DNA from: Acidobacteriota bacterium
GTDB lineage: Bacteria; Acidobacteriota; UBA6911
DNA length: 51,935 bases
Assembly: GCA_012719455.1 (NCBI GenBank)
Contig: JAAYAJ010000095.1
Location: 1-51,935 of the forward strand
Reading direction: 5' to 3'
Below the pieces are notes generated by a model. That model ran no database searches, was not told the DNA's origin, and saw only the letters and a program-made list of their open reading frames with translations. The translations under genes were made by a program, and so were the position numbers. Shown here one piece after another: positions 8,367-16,834 of this stretch. Position 1 is the stretch's first letter; the number at the start of each line of letters is the position of its first letter.

Positions 8367-8834
8367 TCAGTACATCACCTTCCGGCTGTCGCGCTGCCAT
8401 TCTTCGAAGAGATGCCGGGCTTCGGGCAGCTCCATGCGCCGCATGGCGACGCTTCGGGCTTCGGGAGGGAGGCCGAGTTCATCGTAGATGAACCGGTCGC
8501 CAAAGCCGATCCGGTCGGCGTCGTTTCGGTCCGCACTGTAATAGACGGTCTTGATGCCGGCCCAGTAGATGGCGGCCAGGCACATGGGGCAGGGCTCGCA
8601 GCTGGCATAAAGGACGGCGCCCGGCAGGTGGAAATGGGAGGCGTTTTGACAGGCCTCACGGATGGCCACTATCTCCGCGTGGGCCGTGGGGTCGTTGGTG
8701 GAGGTCACCCGGTTGCAGCCGGAGCCGATGATTTTGCCGTCGCGGACGATCACCGCTCCGAACGGTCCCCCCTGTCCCGTGCGCATTCCCTCGAAAGCCA
8801 GTTCGATGGCCCTGCGTAAATGTATTTCGTTCAT
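8367..8834 (-). CDS. guaD: Guanine deaminase (cytidine-deaminase-fold type)
   Basis: This 155-residue cytosolic zinc enzyme is expected to convert guanine to xanthine and ammonia in purine salvage or catabolism. HAEIVAIREAC (zinc-binding His and proton-shuttle Glu, residues 52-62) and SCEPCPMCLAAIYWAG (two zinc Cys) are intact. The DRFIYDEL segment and a C-terminus ending in VMY resemble the Bacillus GuaD type rather than tRNA adenosine deaminase TadA. Length matches GuaD. It stands alone, with its own predicted promoter upstream. A broader nucleobase deaminase is the main alternative. Confidence 0.88.
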   Translation of the reverse strand: MNEIHLRRAIELAFEGMRTGQGGPFGAVIVRDGKIIGSGCNRVTSTNDPTAHAEIVAIREACQNASHFHLPGAVLYASCEPCPMCLAAIYWAGIKTVYYSADRNDADRIGFGDRFIYDELGLPPEARSVAMRRMELPEARHLFEEWQRDSRKVMY

Positions 8835-8909
8835 TGACCGGTTCCTGTATGCGACGGGGACGTGCCTTCCCGCCGGCGATGGAGTTAAGCTGCTTCTGGC
8901 GGCGGTTGC

Positions 8910-8939
8910 AATATAATGCTTTCACGCTCAGCCAGGCAA
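8910..8939 (-). promoter_or_regulatory. Predicted sigma70-type promoter for the guanine deaminase gene
   Basis: Read on the minus strand, TTGCCT (8934-8939) is followed after 18 bases by TATATT (8910-8915, five of six consensus positions). It lies about 75 bases upstream of the guaD start and points toward it. Confidence 0.45.
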
Positions 8940-9003
8940 CGGGATTCGGCGAAGCGCCGCCCGGCAGGGACGGGAGGCGGGGACAGCCGCGGGGCGCGGG
9001 GGT

Positions 9004-9768
9004 TCAGTGGACGCTGACGTCGGTCCTGGCCATGGAGTACCTTCGGCCGCAGCGCGGGCATTCGATCTCGATTTGCGGCAGGTCGCCGAACAGCTCCCGG
9101 AGGTCAGGCTCCGGCATGCCGAGGATCATGTCGAGGACCATCTCATCCGAACAGCGGCACTCGTAGAAAAGGACCACCTCGCCCAGTTCCCTGAGGCGCC
9201 CGGCGGCCGCTGCGGAATCGAAATATCGGATCACGCCCCCCGGCTCGAGCGCCTCGACCATGTCGAACCGGCCGCCGGGGAGGGCATGCACCAGGATGCC
9301 CTCCCCGGCTTCGGTGATCTCCAGGCGGGTCTTCGTCTGGACCACTTCCGCGAAATACTGCTCGACCATGTCGCGCGGGCTCCGGGTCCGCGGGCGGAGG
9401 TGGCTCTGGGTCATCGGCATGCCCTCCTTCTGGCGCTGGACCATGATGGAGGCCCTGGATGTTTCGGCCGCGCGTGCACGCACGCACACCATCCCCTCCG
9501 GTTCGATCCCGACGAAAAAGCCGATGTCCATCCCCTCGAAGGTGAGCGACCATCCCCAGGACTCCCTTTCGGCAAGGGACAGGGCGCCGAGCGCGGTGGC
9601 TGCAAGCAGTTCCCGGGTTAGGGGGCCGAGGTTGGGCTGGGGCGGTTCGATCCCGTGGCGTTCATGGTAGGCCTTCATGCCGGCGAGCATGGGGGCGACG
9701 TTTCCGCGCACCACCAGCAGGTGATGTTCCTGGTCCAGAGAGCGCTTGTAGAGTGCCAGGTGGTTCAT
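9004..9768 (-). CDS. hslO: Hsp33-like redox-regulated chaperone, shorter than usual
   Basis: This 254-residue protein resembles Hsp33, a cytosolic holdase activated by oxidation. The C-terminus carries CRC and, 30 residues later, CPRC, matching the CxC-x27-32-CxxC zinc/redox switch. The N-terminal half has the ELLAATALGALSLAERE helix and GMDIGFFVGIEPEGMVCVRA, which parallel the Hsp33 core. It is shorter and more divergent than the usual roughly 290-residue proteins, mainly in the first half. The ATG at 9768 has GGGAGG just upstream; the in-frame extension to 9903 lacks such a site and would start beyond a hairpin. It lies downstream of the deoxyhypusine-synthase-like gene on the same strand. 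Confidence 0.8.
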   Translation of the reverse strand: MNHLALYKRSLDQEHHLLVVRGNVAPMLAGMKAYHERHGIEPPQPNLGPLTRELLAATALGALSLAERESWGWSLTFEGMDIGFFVGIEPEGMVCVRARAAETSRASIMVQRQKEGMPMTQSHLRPRTRSPRDMVEQYFAEVVQTKTRLEITEAGEGILVHALPGGRFDMVEALEPGGVIRYFDSAAAAGRLRELGEVVLFYECRCSDEMVLDMILGMPEPDLRELFGDLPQIEIECPRCGRRYSMARTDVSVH

Positions 9769-9888
9769 GGGGCCTCCCCGACATGGTCGGTCTTTTTGAG
9801 AAGGGCGGCTTCGCCGTATTTCATCATGAAGGAGTCTTCTTCGTACCGGACCCGGATCCTGTATTCTGTGCGCGCGTGCCGGGGATGG

Positions 9889-9918
9889 CTGACCCGCCGG
9901 CACTGACCGGCGGGTCAG
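9889..9918 (-). terminator. Perfect 12-bp GC-rich hairpin after the DHS-like gene
   Basis: CTGACCCGCCGG (9889-9900) pairs perfectly with CCGGCGGGTCAG (9907-9918) around a 6-nt loop. It begins 8 bases past the stop of the DHS-like gene and lies upstream of the Hsp33-like gene. There is no T tract, so it may be a Rho-assisted terminator or an mRNA-stabilising structure. Confidence 0.6.
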
Positions 9919-9925
9919 CGCCCAG

Positions 9926-10918
9926 TCAGTCGGCGAGAACGTACGCGAAGACCAGGGGGGCCACGATCGTGGCGTCGCTTTCTATGATGTACCTCCGCGA
10001 ATCGAGGCCCAGCTTTCCCCAGGTGATCTTCTCGTTGGGAACGGCGCCGCTGTAGGAGCCGTACGAGGTGGTGCTGTCGGAAATCTGGCAGAAATAGGAC
10101 CAGAGGCGGCATTCCATCCTGAGGTCCAGCCGGATCAGGGGCACGGCGCAGATGGCAAAATCCCCGGCGATGCCGCCGCCGATCTGGAAAAAGCCCATTT
10201 CACCGGAGGCGGACTCCTCCAGGTACCAGTCGATCAGCGCATCCATCGTTTCCAGTCCCGATTTCACGATCGTATAATCCTTCAGGCGTCCGCTGCGGAC
10301 GCACGAGACGAAGAAATTGCCGAGCGTGGAATCCTCCCACCCGGGGACGAAGATGGGAATTCCCTTTTCACAGGCGGCCGCCAGCCAGGAATCGGTTTCC
10401 TGGATCTGGTAATGATGCGCGAGCGCCCGGCTCCGGATGATGTCCATGATGAATTCAGCGGGAAAGCACCGGCGTCCCTCGTCCTGCGCTTTTTTCCAGA
10501 AATCGAAAATCACCCCCTCGACCTTCTTCATGGCCGCATCTTCGGGAATGCAGGTGTCCGTGACCCGGCTCATCTTGTCGTGGAAGAGGGCCAGTTCTTC
10601 CTCCGGCTTCAGCTCCCTGTAATTGGGCACCCGCCGGTATTGATCATGGGCGACCAGGTTGAAAAGGTCCTCTTCCAGGTTGGCCCCGGTGCAGGACACG
10701 GCGTGCACCTTGCCGCCGCGGATCATGGCGGCGAGGCTGATGCCGAGTTCCGCCGTGCTCATGGCGCCCGCCATCGCCAGCATCATCTTTCCTCCGCTAC
10801 GGACATGGTCCGCGTAGGCCTCGGCGGCATCTACCAGGACAGCGGAGTTGAAGTGGCGGTAGTGGTGTTTGAGGAAGGACTTTACCTGGGGAAAGCTGGA
10901 ATGGTTGCCGTCATGCAT
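9926..10918 (-). CDS. Deoxyhypusine synthase family protein (bacterial polyamine-transfer enzyme)
   Basis: This 330-residue cytosolic protein belongs to the deoxyhypusine/homospermidine synthase fold. The AGAMSTAELGISL and CTGANLEEDL blocks correspond to NAD/spermidine-binding segments. ITWGKLGLDS carries the lysine (K302) equivalent to the imine-forming active-site lysine of deoxyhypusine synthase. The eukaryotic substrate eIF5A is absent from bacteria, so a small polyamine acceptor is more likely, as in homospermidine synthase. The ATG at 10918 is chosen because AGGAG lies 6 bases upstream; the ORF extends to 10942 without such a site. No polyamine gene adjoins it. Catalytic competence is well supported; substrate is not. 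Confidence 0.85.
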   Translation of the reverse strand: MHDGNHSSFPQVKSFLKHHYRHFNSAVLVDAAEAYADHVRSGGKMMLAMAGAMSTAELGISLAAMIRGGKVHAVSCTGANLEEDLFNLVAHDQYRRVPNYRELKPEEELALFHDKMSRVTDTCIPEDAAMKKVEGVIFDFWKKAQDEGRRCFPAEFIMDIIRSRALAHHYQIQETDSWLAAACEKGIPIFVPGWEDSTLGNFFVSCVRSGRLKDYTIVKSGLETMDALIDWYLEESASGEMGFFQIGGGIAGDFAICAVPLIRLDLRMECRLWSYFCQISDSTTSYGSYSGAVPNEKITWGKLGLDSRRYIIESDATIVAPLVFAYVLAD

Positions 10919-11137
10919 TGAAATCTCCTCATGAGGGTTCACCGGGGTGAGTTTGGTTTCCGAAAAGCCGCCGGGCCGGATGCACTGAAAAGGTCATGGG
11001 GCCGGTGTGCCAGCGGGGAGCCGGACCGCGGTGCATGGCTCAACCGTTGCTGTCATCCTGGAGACAAAACGGCTGAACCGCCCGCCATGGGACTGTAACC
11101 TATCCCGAACGTTTGTTCAACCGGTTTGGCTCCACGC

Positions 11138-11167
11138 TTGCCGCGTGGGGGCGCGATCCGATATACT
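11138..11167 (+). promoter_or_regulatory. Predicted sigma70-type promoter for the CoA-transferase gene
   Basis: TTGCCG (11138-11143), an 18-base spacer and TATACT (11162-11167, five of six consensus positions) lie about 80 bases upstream of the start at 11246. The rest of the 327-base gap from 10919 holds no recognisable gene. Confidence 0.5.
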
Positions 11168-11245
11168 TTTTTCCCTTTTGCCCGAAGGGGTTTGGCGTTG
11201 CCCGGGTGGCTGAACCGACACAGTTTCTGACCAGGGGAGGATCGG

Positions 11246-12433
11246 ATGCGCGTTGCAGTTCTGGAGGACATCACCGTCGTCGAGTGCGCCACCTACGTCA
11301 CCGGACCGTACGCCACGGCGTTGCTGGCGGATCTGGGAGCGCGGGTGATCAAGATCGAATCGCCGCCCGCCGGCGACCCTTACCGGCATTTTGCGCCCGG
11401 GCCGCACTTCAGCGCCAATTTCGCGCACCTGAACCGGAACAAGGAGAGCATCGCCCTGGACCTGAAATCGGAGGAAGGGAAGAGGGTGTGCATCGACCTG
11501 GCGAGCCGCGCGGACGTGTTCGTCGAAAACTTCCGCCCCGGGGTGGCGGACCGCCTCGGCTTGGGATACGAAGCGCTCTCGGCGCTGAATCCGCGCCTCG
11601 TCTACGGCTCGATATCGGCCTTCGGCCAGTCGGGCCCCTATGCAAAAAAGCCCGGTTTCGACACCCTCGGCCAGGCGATGAGCGGCCTGATGGGACTGCT
11701 GACCGACCCCCTCGATCCAAAGATCCCCGGCATCGCCCTGAGCGACTACGTCACGGGCTTTTCGGCGGGGTACGGACTCCTGGGCGCCCTGGTGGCACGC
11801 CAGAAGTCGGGGCAGGGGTGCAAGGTGGAAACGTCATTGTTGCAGGCGACCCTCTCCTTCATCGGGGAGGCGGCGGCTACCTATTACCAGACCGGCGCCG
11901 TGCCCAACCGGGTCGACCGGGTTAGAAATGGGCACGCGTTCGCGGTGGTGGCCGAGGACAACCTGCCGCTGGCCATTCACTGCTCGGTCCCGGAAAAGTT
12001 CTGGCTGGCGCTCCTGGAGGCCATCGAACGGACCGATCTCGCCGAGGACCCCAGGTTCCGGACCCGGGACCAGCGCCGTAAGAACTTCGAACTCCTCGAG
12101 CAGGAGATCGCCGCCGTTTTCGCCACCCGGACGAGGGCTGAATGGCTGCGGCGGCTCGAGGCGCACGATGTCCCTTCGAGCCCCCTGTACACCATCGGGG
12201 AAGTCCTGGAGGATCCGCAGGTCGTTCACCTGGGCGTTGCCGAGGAGGTGGAACATCCGGTGGCGGGAAAGGCGCGGTACGTCGGTCCCGCATTCCGCTA
12301 CCATGGCCTGGAAGCCGCGGCGTCGGAGCCCCCGCCGCTCGTGGGTGAGCACACCGAACGCATCCTTCTCGAACTCGGGTATGATCCCGCCGCCGTGATG
12401 AAGCTCAAGGGGGCGGTTCAGGCTGCGCCGTGA
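11246..12433 (+). CDS. Class III CoA-transferase (CaiB/BaiF family)
   Basis: This 395-residue cytosolic enzyme moves coenzyme A between carboxylic acids. Family blocks are in order: GPYATALLADLGARVIKIE (residues 21-39), FVENFRPGVADRLGLGY, SISAFGQSGPYAKKPGFD, and a GIALSDYVTGFSAGYGLLGAL segment with the Asp that forms the acyl-aspartyl intermediate (about residue 168). The C-terminus has VPSSPLYTIGEVLEDPQV. GGGGAGG precedes the ATG. Length is normal. The acid substrate is unknown; related proteins act on formyl-CoA, carnitine, succinyl or benzylsuccinyl substrates. No partner gene adjoins it. Confidence 0.9.
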   Translation: MRVAVLEDITVVECATYVTGPYATALLADLGARVIKIESPPAGDPYRHFAPGPHFSANFAHLNRNKESIALDLKSEEGKRVCIDLASRADVFVENFRPGVADRLGLGYEALSALNPRLVYGSISAFGQSGPYAKKPGFDTLGQAMSGLMGLLTDPLDPKIPGIALSDYVTGFSAGYGLLGALVARQKSGQGCKVETSLLQATLSFIGEAAATYYQTGAVPNRVDRVRNGHAFAVVAEDNLPLAIHCSVPEKFWLALLEAIERTDLAEDPRFRTRDQRRKNFELLEQEIAAVFATRTRAEWLRRLEAHDVPSSPLYTIGEVLEDPQVVHLGVAEEVEHPVAGKARYVGPAFRYHGLEAAASEPPPLVGEHTERILLELGYDPAAVMKLKGAVQAAP

Positions 12434-12597
12434 CGGGGCGCAGCGGGCACAGCGGGTTCTTGCCGGGCCGGCTGCCGGCGTGGCGTGTTCCGGCCATTTG
12501 ACGAAATGGGGCGCCAGGCACACCGCCGCTTGTGCGGTTCCCTCCCCGGCGCCCAGCTTAACCGGCTTCTCCGGGACGTCAACCCGGCGGGATCAGC

Positions 12598-13503
12598 TCA
12601 CGCCGGGAAGTTACTCAGTGCGATCCAGATGGAGACGACGATCAGCAGGGACGCCAGCAGGCGCAACAGGTACACCCGCCGGCTCTGCGTTTCCAGCGCG
12701 GCGCTGCCGCGGTAGGTCAAAGCCGCGGTGATCAGGACGATGAAGATCCCCCGGGTCGCCTGCAGGATGTTGGGGATGACCACGCCGCTGGACATCGTGA
12801 GCATGACGGTGAAGAGCAGGGTCGCGGTTACCAGCGCCGCCGCGGAAAAGAGGCCGAGGCGCAGGTCGGCTCCCTTGAGCCGCAGAGGTATCCCCTTCTT
12901 TCGGAGATAGGGGATGACGCCGAGCGCCAGGATGCCGACGATGAGGTTGTAATAGATCATGAAATTGTAGGAGTCCAGGTACACGAGGGTGCGCTTGATG
13001 TAGATGTCGGTGAACCCGAAAACCACGGCGCACCCCGTCATCAGGGCCACCGGCTTGAGGGGGAAGCGGCGGCGGTTCCCCTGCGACGGGGAGTAGCTGA
13101 GCATGCCGATGGAGACGGCCACCAGCAGGGCCGCGACGTACACCTGCCAGGTGTGTTTCTCCCCGAGCATGGGAATCGCCAGGAGTCCGGCGAAGATCAC
13201 CTTGCTCCCCATGATGGGCATCACGCTGGAGACATCGCCGCAGTGAAGGGCGGAGTAAAGAAACATGTAGGCCGCGACGCATGTCGCCGCGGAGATCAGC
13301 AGCAGCGGCCAGGCTTCGGGAGAGGGGAAGCGCGCGGGGACGAACACCCACAGCAGCGGGGTGATGGCGGCCTGGATGACGCTGACGTAGAGAAAGAGGA
13401 GAAACGGCTCCCGGATCCGGTTCATGAGCGCCTTCGAGAATGCCGAGTAGACGCTGTGCGCCAAACCGGAGGAGAGACCGACCAGCAGGAGTAGTACGTT
13501 CAT
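12598..13503 (-). CDS. EamA/DMT-family membrane transporter
   Basis: This 301-residue inner-membrane protein has about ten hydrophobic segments in two similar halves, the arrangement of drug/metabolite transporters of the EamA family. VMPIMGSKVIFAGLLAIPMLGEK near residues 100-125 and VVIPNILQATRGIFIVLI in the second half are the repeated EamA signatures. The start is placed at the ATG at 13503; a TTG at 13521 would add six residues. No Shine-Dalgarno sequence is clear for either. Substrate cannot be predicted. It is separated from the upstream fatty-acid gene by a strong hairpin, so it may be expressed on its own. Confidence 0.85.
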   Translation of the reverse strand: MNVLLLLVGLSSGLAHSVYSAFSKALMNRIREPFLLFLYVSVIQAAITPLLWVFVPARFPSPEAWPLLLISAATCVAAYMFLYSALHCGDVSSVMPIMGSKVIFAGLLAIPMLGEKHTWQVYVAALLVAVSIGMLSYSPSQGNRRRFPLKPVALMTGCAVVFGFTDIYIKRTLVYLDSYNFMIYYNLIVGILALGVIPYLRKKGIPLRLKGADLRLGLFSAAALVTATLLFTVMLTMSSGVVIPNILQATRGIFIVLITAALTYRGSAALETQSRRVYLLRLLASLLIVVSIWIALSNFPA

Positions 13504-13537
13504 AGGGGGCGGCGATACCAAATAGGGGATGGAGGTG

Positions 13538-13572
13538 CCGCGGGCCCCGGGAGGGAATCCCGGGACCCGCGG
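13538..13572 (-). terminator. Very strong 35-base hairpin downstream of the dehydrogenase-hydratase gene
   Basis: Bases 13538-13552 pair with 13558-13572, giving 14 base pairs with a single C-A mismatch and a 5-nt loop. The gene at 13596-15620 ends 23 bases upstream on the minus strand. No T run follows, so termination may be inefficient without Rho. Confidence 0.6.
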
Positions 13573-13595
13573 AAGGCTAAGAGCCGCGGTGGCGG

Positions 13596-15620
13596 CTATT
13601 TGCCGAATTCGGGCTTTCGCTTCTGCAGGAAGGCCGTAACCCCTTCCTTGCAGTCCTTGGCGCAGGAGATGTCGCCCGCGCCCAGGTAGGCGATTTCCAG
13701 GGCTTCGGACAGCGTCTTGGCCGCTGCGGCCTTGTTGATGACGCCGCCGATGATGCCCAGGATTTCCTTGCTGAGCGGGAGATCCCCCGCCTTGGGATCA
13801 TCGGGAACGATGAACTCGGGAATAGACACCGGCCCGTCGGCGATCCGGGGCACGTTCCCCTGGAGCCTGCCGACCTCGGCGATAGCCGCGTCGATCAGTT
13901 CGGGGAAGCTCTTGGCCGTCTTCTTCACGATACCGATTTCCACGGCCTCCTGGACCGTCAGCCTTTCGGCCTTGCCGATCATGCTGTGGAACTTCGCCGC
14001 GGCCTGGGGCCACTTGCGGTAGGGGATCACCACGCCGCCCATGCCGGGAATCATCCCCAGCGTGATTTCGGGCAGCTGCATGAACGTCTTTTCCATCGCC
14101 ACCATGCTGTGGCAGCGCGAGGCCAGCTCGAAGCCGCCGCCCATGGCCAGCCCGTTGAGAGCCGCGACGACGGGCTTGTTCATCCGGTCGATGAACTCCA
14201 GGACCTTCGAATTGCCGCGCGACAGGGCCTGTCCCTTCTCGTTGTCGCCGAAGGTGGCGACGAAGCCGCCGATGTCCGCGCCGGCGCAGAAGGCCTTGGG
14301 GCCGTACCCGGTGATCACGAATCCCTTGACCGACGGATCCGCCTCGCCCTTCTTGAGCTCAGTCAGGATCTCGTTGCAGGTGTGGTCACTGAGGGCGTTG
14401 GCCGCCTGCGGCCTCCGGATGGTGAGAATGGTCACGCCGTCCACCCGGTCGACCAGGATGTCCCGCGGGAAATCGAAGTACTGCTCGACGGGCTTGGTGG
14501 CCTTCGGCCAGCCGGGACGCTCGGCGTCGAACCTCTTCATGATGTCCTTGATCTTGTCGGCGCCCAGGTTGGCCATGAGGTCGATGATGCCCTTCTTGTA
14601 CGCGAGCGCGATCACGCTGCCGAAGTTGAGGTCGGTGAGCGTGCCGATATTCCGGTCCGCGATTTCGAAGGCCTGGGAGAAGACGGTGCCCAGGAAGCGC
14701 ATCCGGATCCAATCCGCCGTTTCCGGGGGCACGTCCACCTTGGTGCGGGGCCTGTTGAACGCCCACTTTTCGACCGACAGCATGAGATGGGGCGGGGCGT
14801 AGGCCGGCCGCTCGGCCATCCTGCGGGTCATGGACGCGTGCGCCAGCGGGATGCCGCCGCCCACGCCCGTCACGAAGAAGGGCCCGGCGCCGAGGAACTC
14901 CTCGCTCACCGCGTCGATCTCCTTGCTGGTGGCCTTGTGCAGGAGCCCCGCCGCCTCGCTCGCCCAGGTTTCGAACAGCCGGTTGAGGAGGAAGGAGAAG
15001 ACGTTGGCCGCCGCGATCGGCGCCTTGCCGGCCGTGGCCATGAACCAGAGCAGGTAGTCGATGGTGTCCTCTTCCGCCTTGTCCCAGTTGACGACCTCTA
15101 CCCCCAGGCTGTACCACGCGGGTGCGAAGAAATGGGTGATGGCGGTCCGTCCCGGGTGCTTGAGATGGCTGAAGATCTGTTCGGCCGGGATGCCGCTGGT
15201 GTTGGAGGTCAGTATGGCGTCCTCGGCGACGATCGACTCGAGCTGGGTGAAGATCTTCTTCTTCAGTTCCACCGCTTCCGTCGCCGCTTCGATCACCAGG
15301 CTGCAGTTCTTGAGCTGGTTGTAATCGGTGGTGTAGACGACGTTGCCCAGGATGGCATCGACCTGTTCGGCCTTCAGCTTCTTCTTTTCAACCCCCTTCT
15401 GTGCGTAGCCTTCGAACCGCTGCTTGGCCGCCTTGAGGGCGTCCTCGACCACGTCCACGACGTAGAGTTTCGACTGCGGGAAGGCGGTCCGGAAAAAGTA
15501 GGCGATGTCGGTCCCGATGTTGCCGGCGCCGATCACCGCCATCTCCTTGGGCAGCGGCCGCGGGGGGCGGATGAGGAACGGGTTGTTGAAACTGGGGTAC
15601 AACTTGTTGTTTGTAGTCAT
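13596..15620 (-). CDS. Fused 3-hydroxyacyl-CoA dehydrogenase / enoyl-CoA hydratase (dehydrogenase first)
   Basis: This 674-residue cytosolic enzyme carries two steps of beta-oxidation. The N-terminal part is an NAD-dependent 3-hydroxyacyl-CoA dehydrogenase: Rossmann glycines VIGAGNIG (residues 29-36), SNTSGIPAEQIF, and THFFAPAWYSLGVEVV with the catalytic His. The part after about residue 400 is an enoyl-CoA hydratase: AFCAGADIGGF, then LAMGGGFELASRC and LPEITLGMIPGMGG, which hold both catalytic glutamates. The order is opposite to FadB/FadJ, where the hydratase is first, and resembles crotonyl-CoA hydratase/3-hydroxybutyryl-CoA dehydrogenase fusions known from archaea and some anaerobes. The thiolase gene lies 23 bases upstream on the same strand, implying one transcript. 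Chain-length preference is not readable. Confidence 0.92.
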   Translation of the reverse strand: MTTNNKLYPSFNNPFLIRPPRPLPKEMAVIGAGNIGTDIAYFFRTAFPQSKLYVVDVVEDALKAAKQRFEGYAQKGVEKKKLKAEQVDAILGNVVYTTDYNQLKNCSLVIEAATEAVELKKKIFTQLESIVAEDAILTSNTSGIPAEQIFSHLKHPGRTAITHFFAPAWYSLGVEVVNWDKAEEDTIDYLLWFMATAGKAPIAAANVFSFLLNRLFETWASEAAGLLHKATSKEIDAVSEEFLGAGPFFVTGVGGGIPLAHASMTRRMAERPAYAPPHLMLSVEKWAFNRPRTKVDVPPETADWIRMRFLGTVFSQAFEIADRNIGTLTDLNFGSVIALAYKKGIIDLMANLGADKIKDIMKRFDAERPGWPKATKPVEQYFDFPRDILVDRVDGVTILTIRRPQAANALSDHTCNEILTELKKGEADPSVKGFVITGYGPKAFCAGADIGGFVATFGDNEKGQALSRGNSKVLEFIDRMNKPVVAALNGLAMGGGFELASRCHSMVAMEKTFMQLPEITLGMIPGMGGVVIPYRKWPQAAAKFHSMIGKAERLTVQEAVEIGIVKKTAKSFPELIDAAIAEVGRLQGNVPRIADGPVSIPEFIVPDDPKAGDLPLSKEILGIIGGVINKAAAAKTLSEALEIAYLGAGDISCAKDCKEGVTAFLQKRKPEFGK

Positions 15621-15643
15621 TGAATGTCTCCTGCAAAAAACTG

Positions 15644-16834
15644 TTAGTTCACCTTGAACACCAGGGCGGCGCCGGAATCGCCCGCCGCGCAGCCGGCCAC
15701 CAGTCCGTAACCGCCGCCTTTCAGCACCAGTTCTTCGACCAGTTCGATCGCGATCCGCATGACCGTCGGGCCCTGCGGATGCCCGTAGATCAGGGAACTC
15801 CCGTAGTTATTGAAGATCTTGTCGTCGACGCCCATGGCCTTCCTCATGTAGAGGTCGTTTACCGAGAAGGGGTTGTGCGTCTTGATCGCCTTGATGTCGG
15901 CGAGCTTGATCCCCGCCCGCTCCAGCGCCTGCTGCGACGCCGGCACCGGCGCCATCGGCATGTGCGCCTTCTCCACCCGGGCGAACCCGAAGGAACAGAT
16001 CTGGATCGTGATGCCCTTGTCGGCCGAGAGCTCGGCGGCCTTGTCCTTGGTGGTGACGATCATGCCCGCGTTCCCGTCGGCTGCGCGGGTCTGGGCCCCG
16101 AAGGTCAGGATGGAGTCGGGGGAAACCGTGCGCAGTTTCGCAAGCCCCTCCGGGGTGGAGGCGATGACCCCCTCGTCGCCTTCCACGAGGACGGTCTTCT
16201 TGCGCGAAATCTTCACTTCCACCGGGATCATGTAGCCCTTCTGGAATTTGCGGTCGTCGGCCAGTGAATCGGCGTACTTCTGGTACCGGGAGAGGACCAG
16301 GGCGTCCGAATCCTCCCGAGTGAAACCATTCTCCCTGGCGACGTTGTCGGCCGTGCCCGAGGGGGCCGTCCCCGCCGTCGGATCCAGGGTGAAACCGTCC
16401 ACCATCCAGCTCTCGAAGTCCGGCTTCCCGCCGAGGCCCATGGGGTTCGGCCAGAGGAGGTTCGGGGAGTTCGAGGCGCGGTCGCAGGTGGCCACCAGCA
16501 CGTTGGAATTGATTCCGGCTTCGACGAAGGCCGCCGCCACCTTGATGGAGACGGTGGACGTGGCGCAAGCCTGGGAGACACGGGGGCCGCTGATGTGGGG
16601 GTTGCCCATCTGCGTGGCGAAATTGGGGACGTCGAAGAACCAGTGCTTCTGGGGGACGGTCGCGCCGAAAACGATGCTGTCGAAGATGTCGGGGGAGATC
16701 CCGCGCAGTTCAAAGAACTTTTTCGCGGTGGCCGCCGCCAGGTCTACGGCGTTCTGGTTTTGGAACGATCCCTGCCAGCCACAGAAGGGGGAGCTCCAGT
16801 ATCCTTTGTAGGGGACATACGCGTTTTTAAACAT
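15644..16834 (-). CDS. Thiolase (acetyl-CoA acyltransferase family)
   Basis: This 396-residue cytosolic enzyme is expected to cleave 3-ketoacyl-CoA with CoA, or condense acetyl-CoA. VSQACATSTVSI contains the nucleophilic Cys90, SLIYGHPQGPT the active-site His, and VAGCAAGDSGAAL the second catalytic Cys. The usual NEAFA box reads HNPFS, a divergence seen in some anaerobe thiolases. AAGGAG lies 7 bases before the ATG. It is the first gene of a two-gene unit with the dehydrogenase-hydratase fusion, so together they form a complete reverse or forward C4-type beta-oxidation set apart from the acyl-CoA dehydrogenase, which is not in the window. Confidence 0.9.
   Translation of the reverse strand: MFKNAYVPYKGYWSSPFCGWQGSFQNQNAVDLAAATAKKFFELRGISPDIFDSIVFGATVPQKHWFFDVPNFATQMGNPHISGPRVSQACATSTVSIKVAAAFVEAGINSNVLVATCDRASNSPNLLWPNPMGLGGKPDFESWMVDGFTLDPTAGTAPSGTADNVARENGFTREDSDALVLSRYQKYADSLADDRKFQKGYMIPVEVKISRKKTVLVEGDEGVIASTPEGLAKLRTVSPDSILTFGAQTRAADGNAGMIVTTKDKAAELSADKGITIQICSFGFARVEKAHMPMAPVPASQQALERAGIKLADIKAIKTHNPFSVNDLYMRKAMGVDDKIFNNYGSSLIYGHPQGPTVMRIAIELVEELVLKGGGYGLVAGCAAGDSGAALVFKVN

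Noticed and set aside
9780-9842. Tiny frame starting MMKYGEAALL that overlaps the Hsp33-like start by ATGA
   Set aside because: Only 20 codons from its Met, with no ribosome binding site visible and no known homologue; coupling is suggestive but not enough to call a gene.
13986-15623. 545-codon plus-strand frame opposite the dehydrogenase-hydratase gene
   Set aside because: Antisense shadow; the minus strand has all catalytic motifs of two enzymes.
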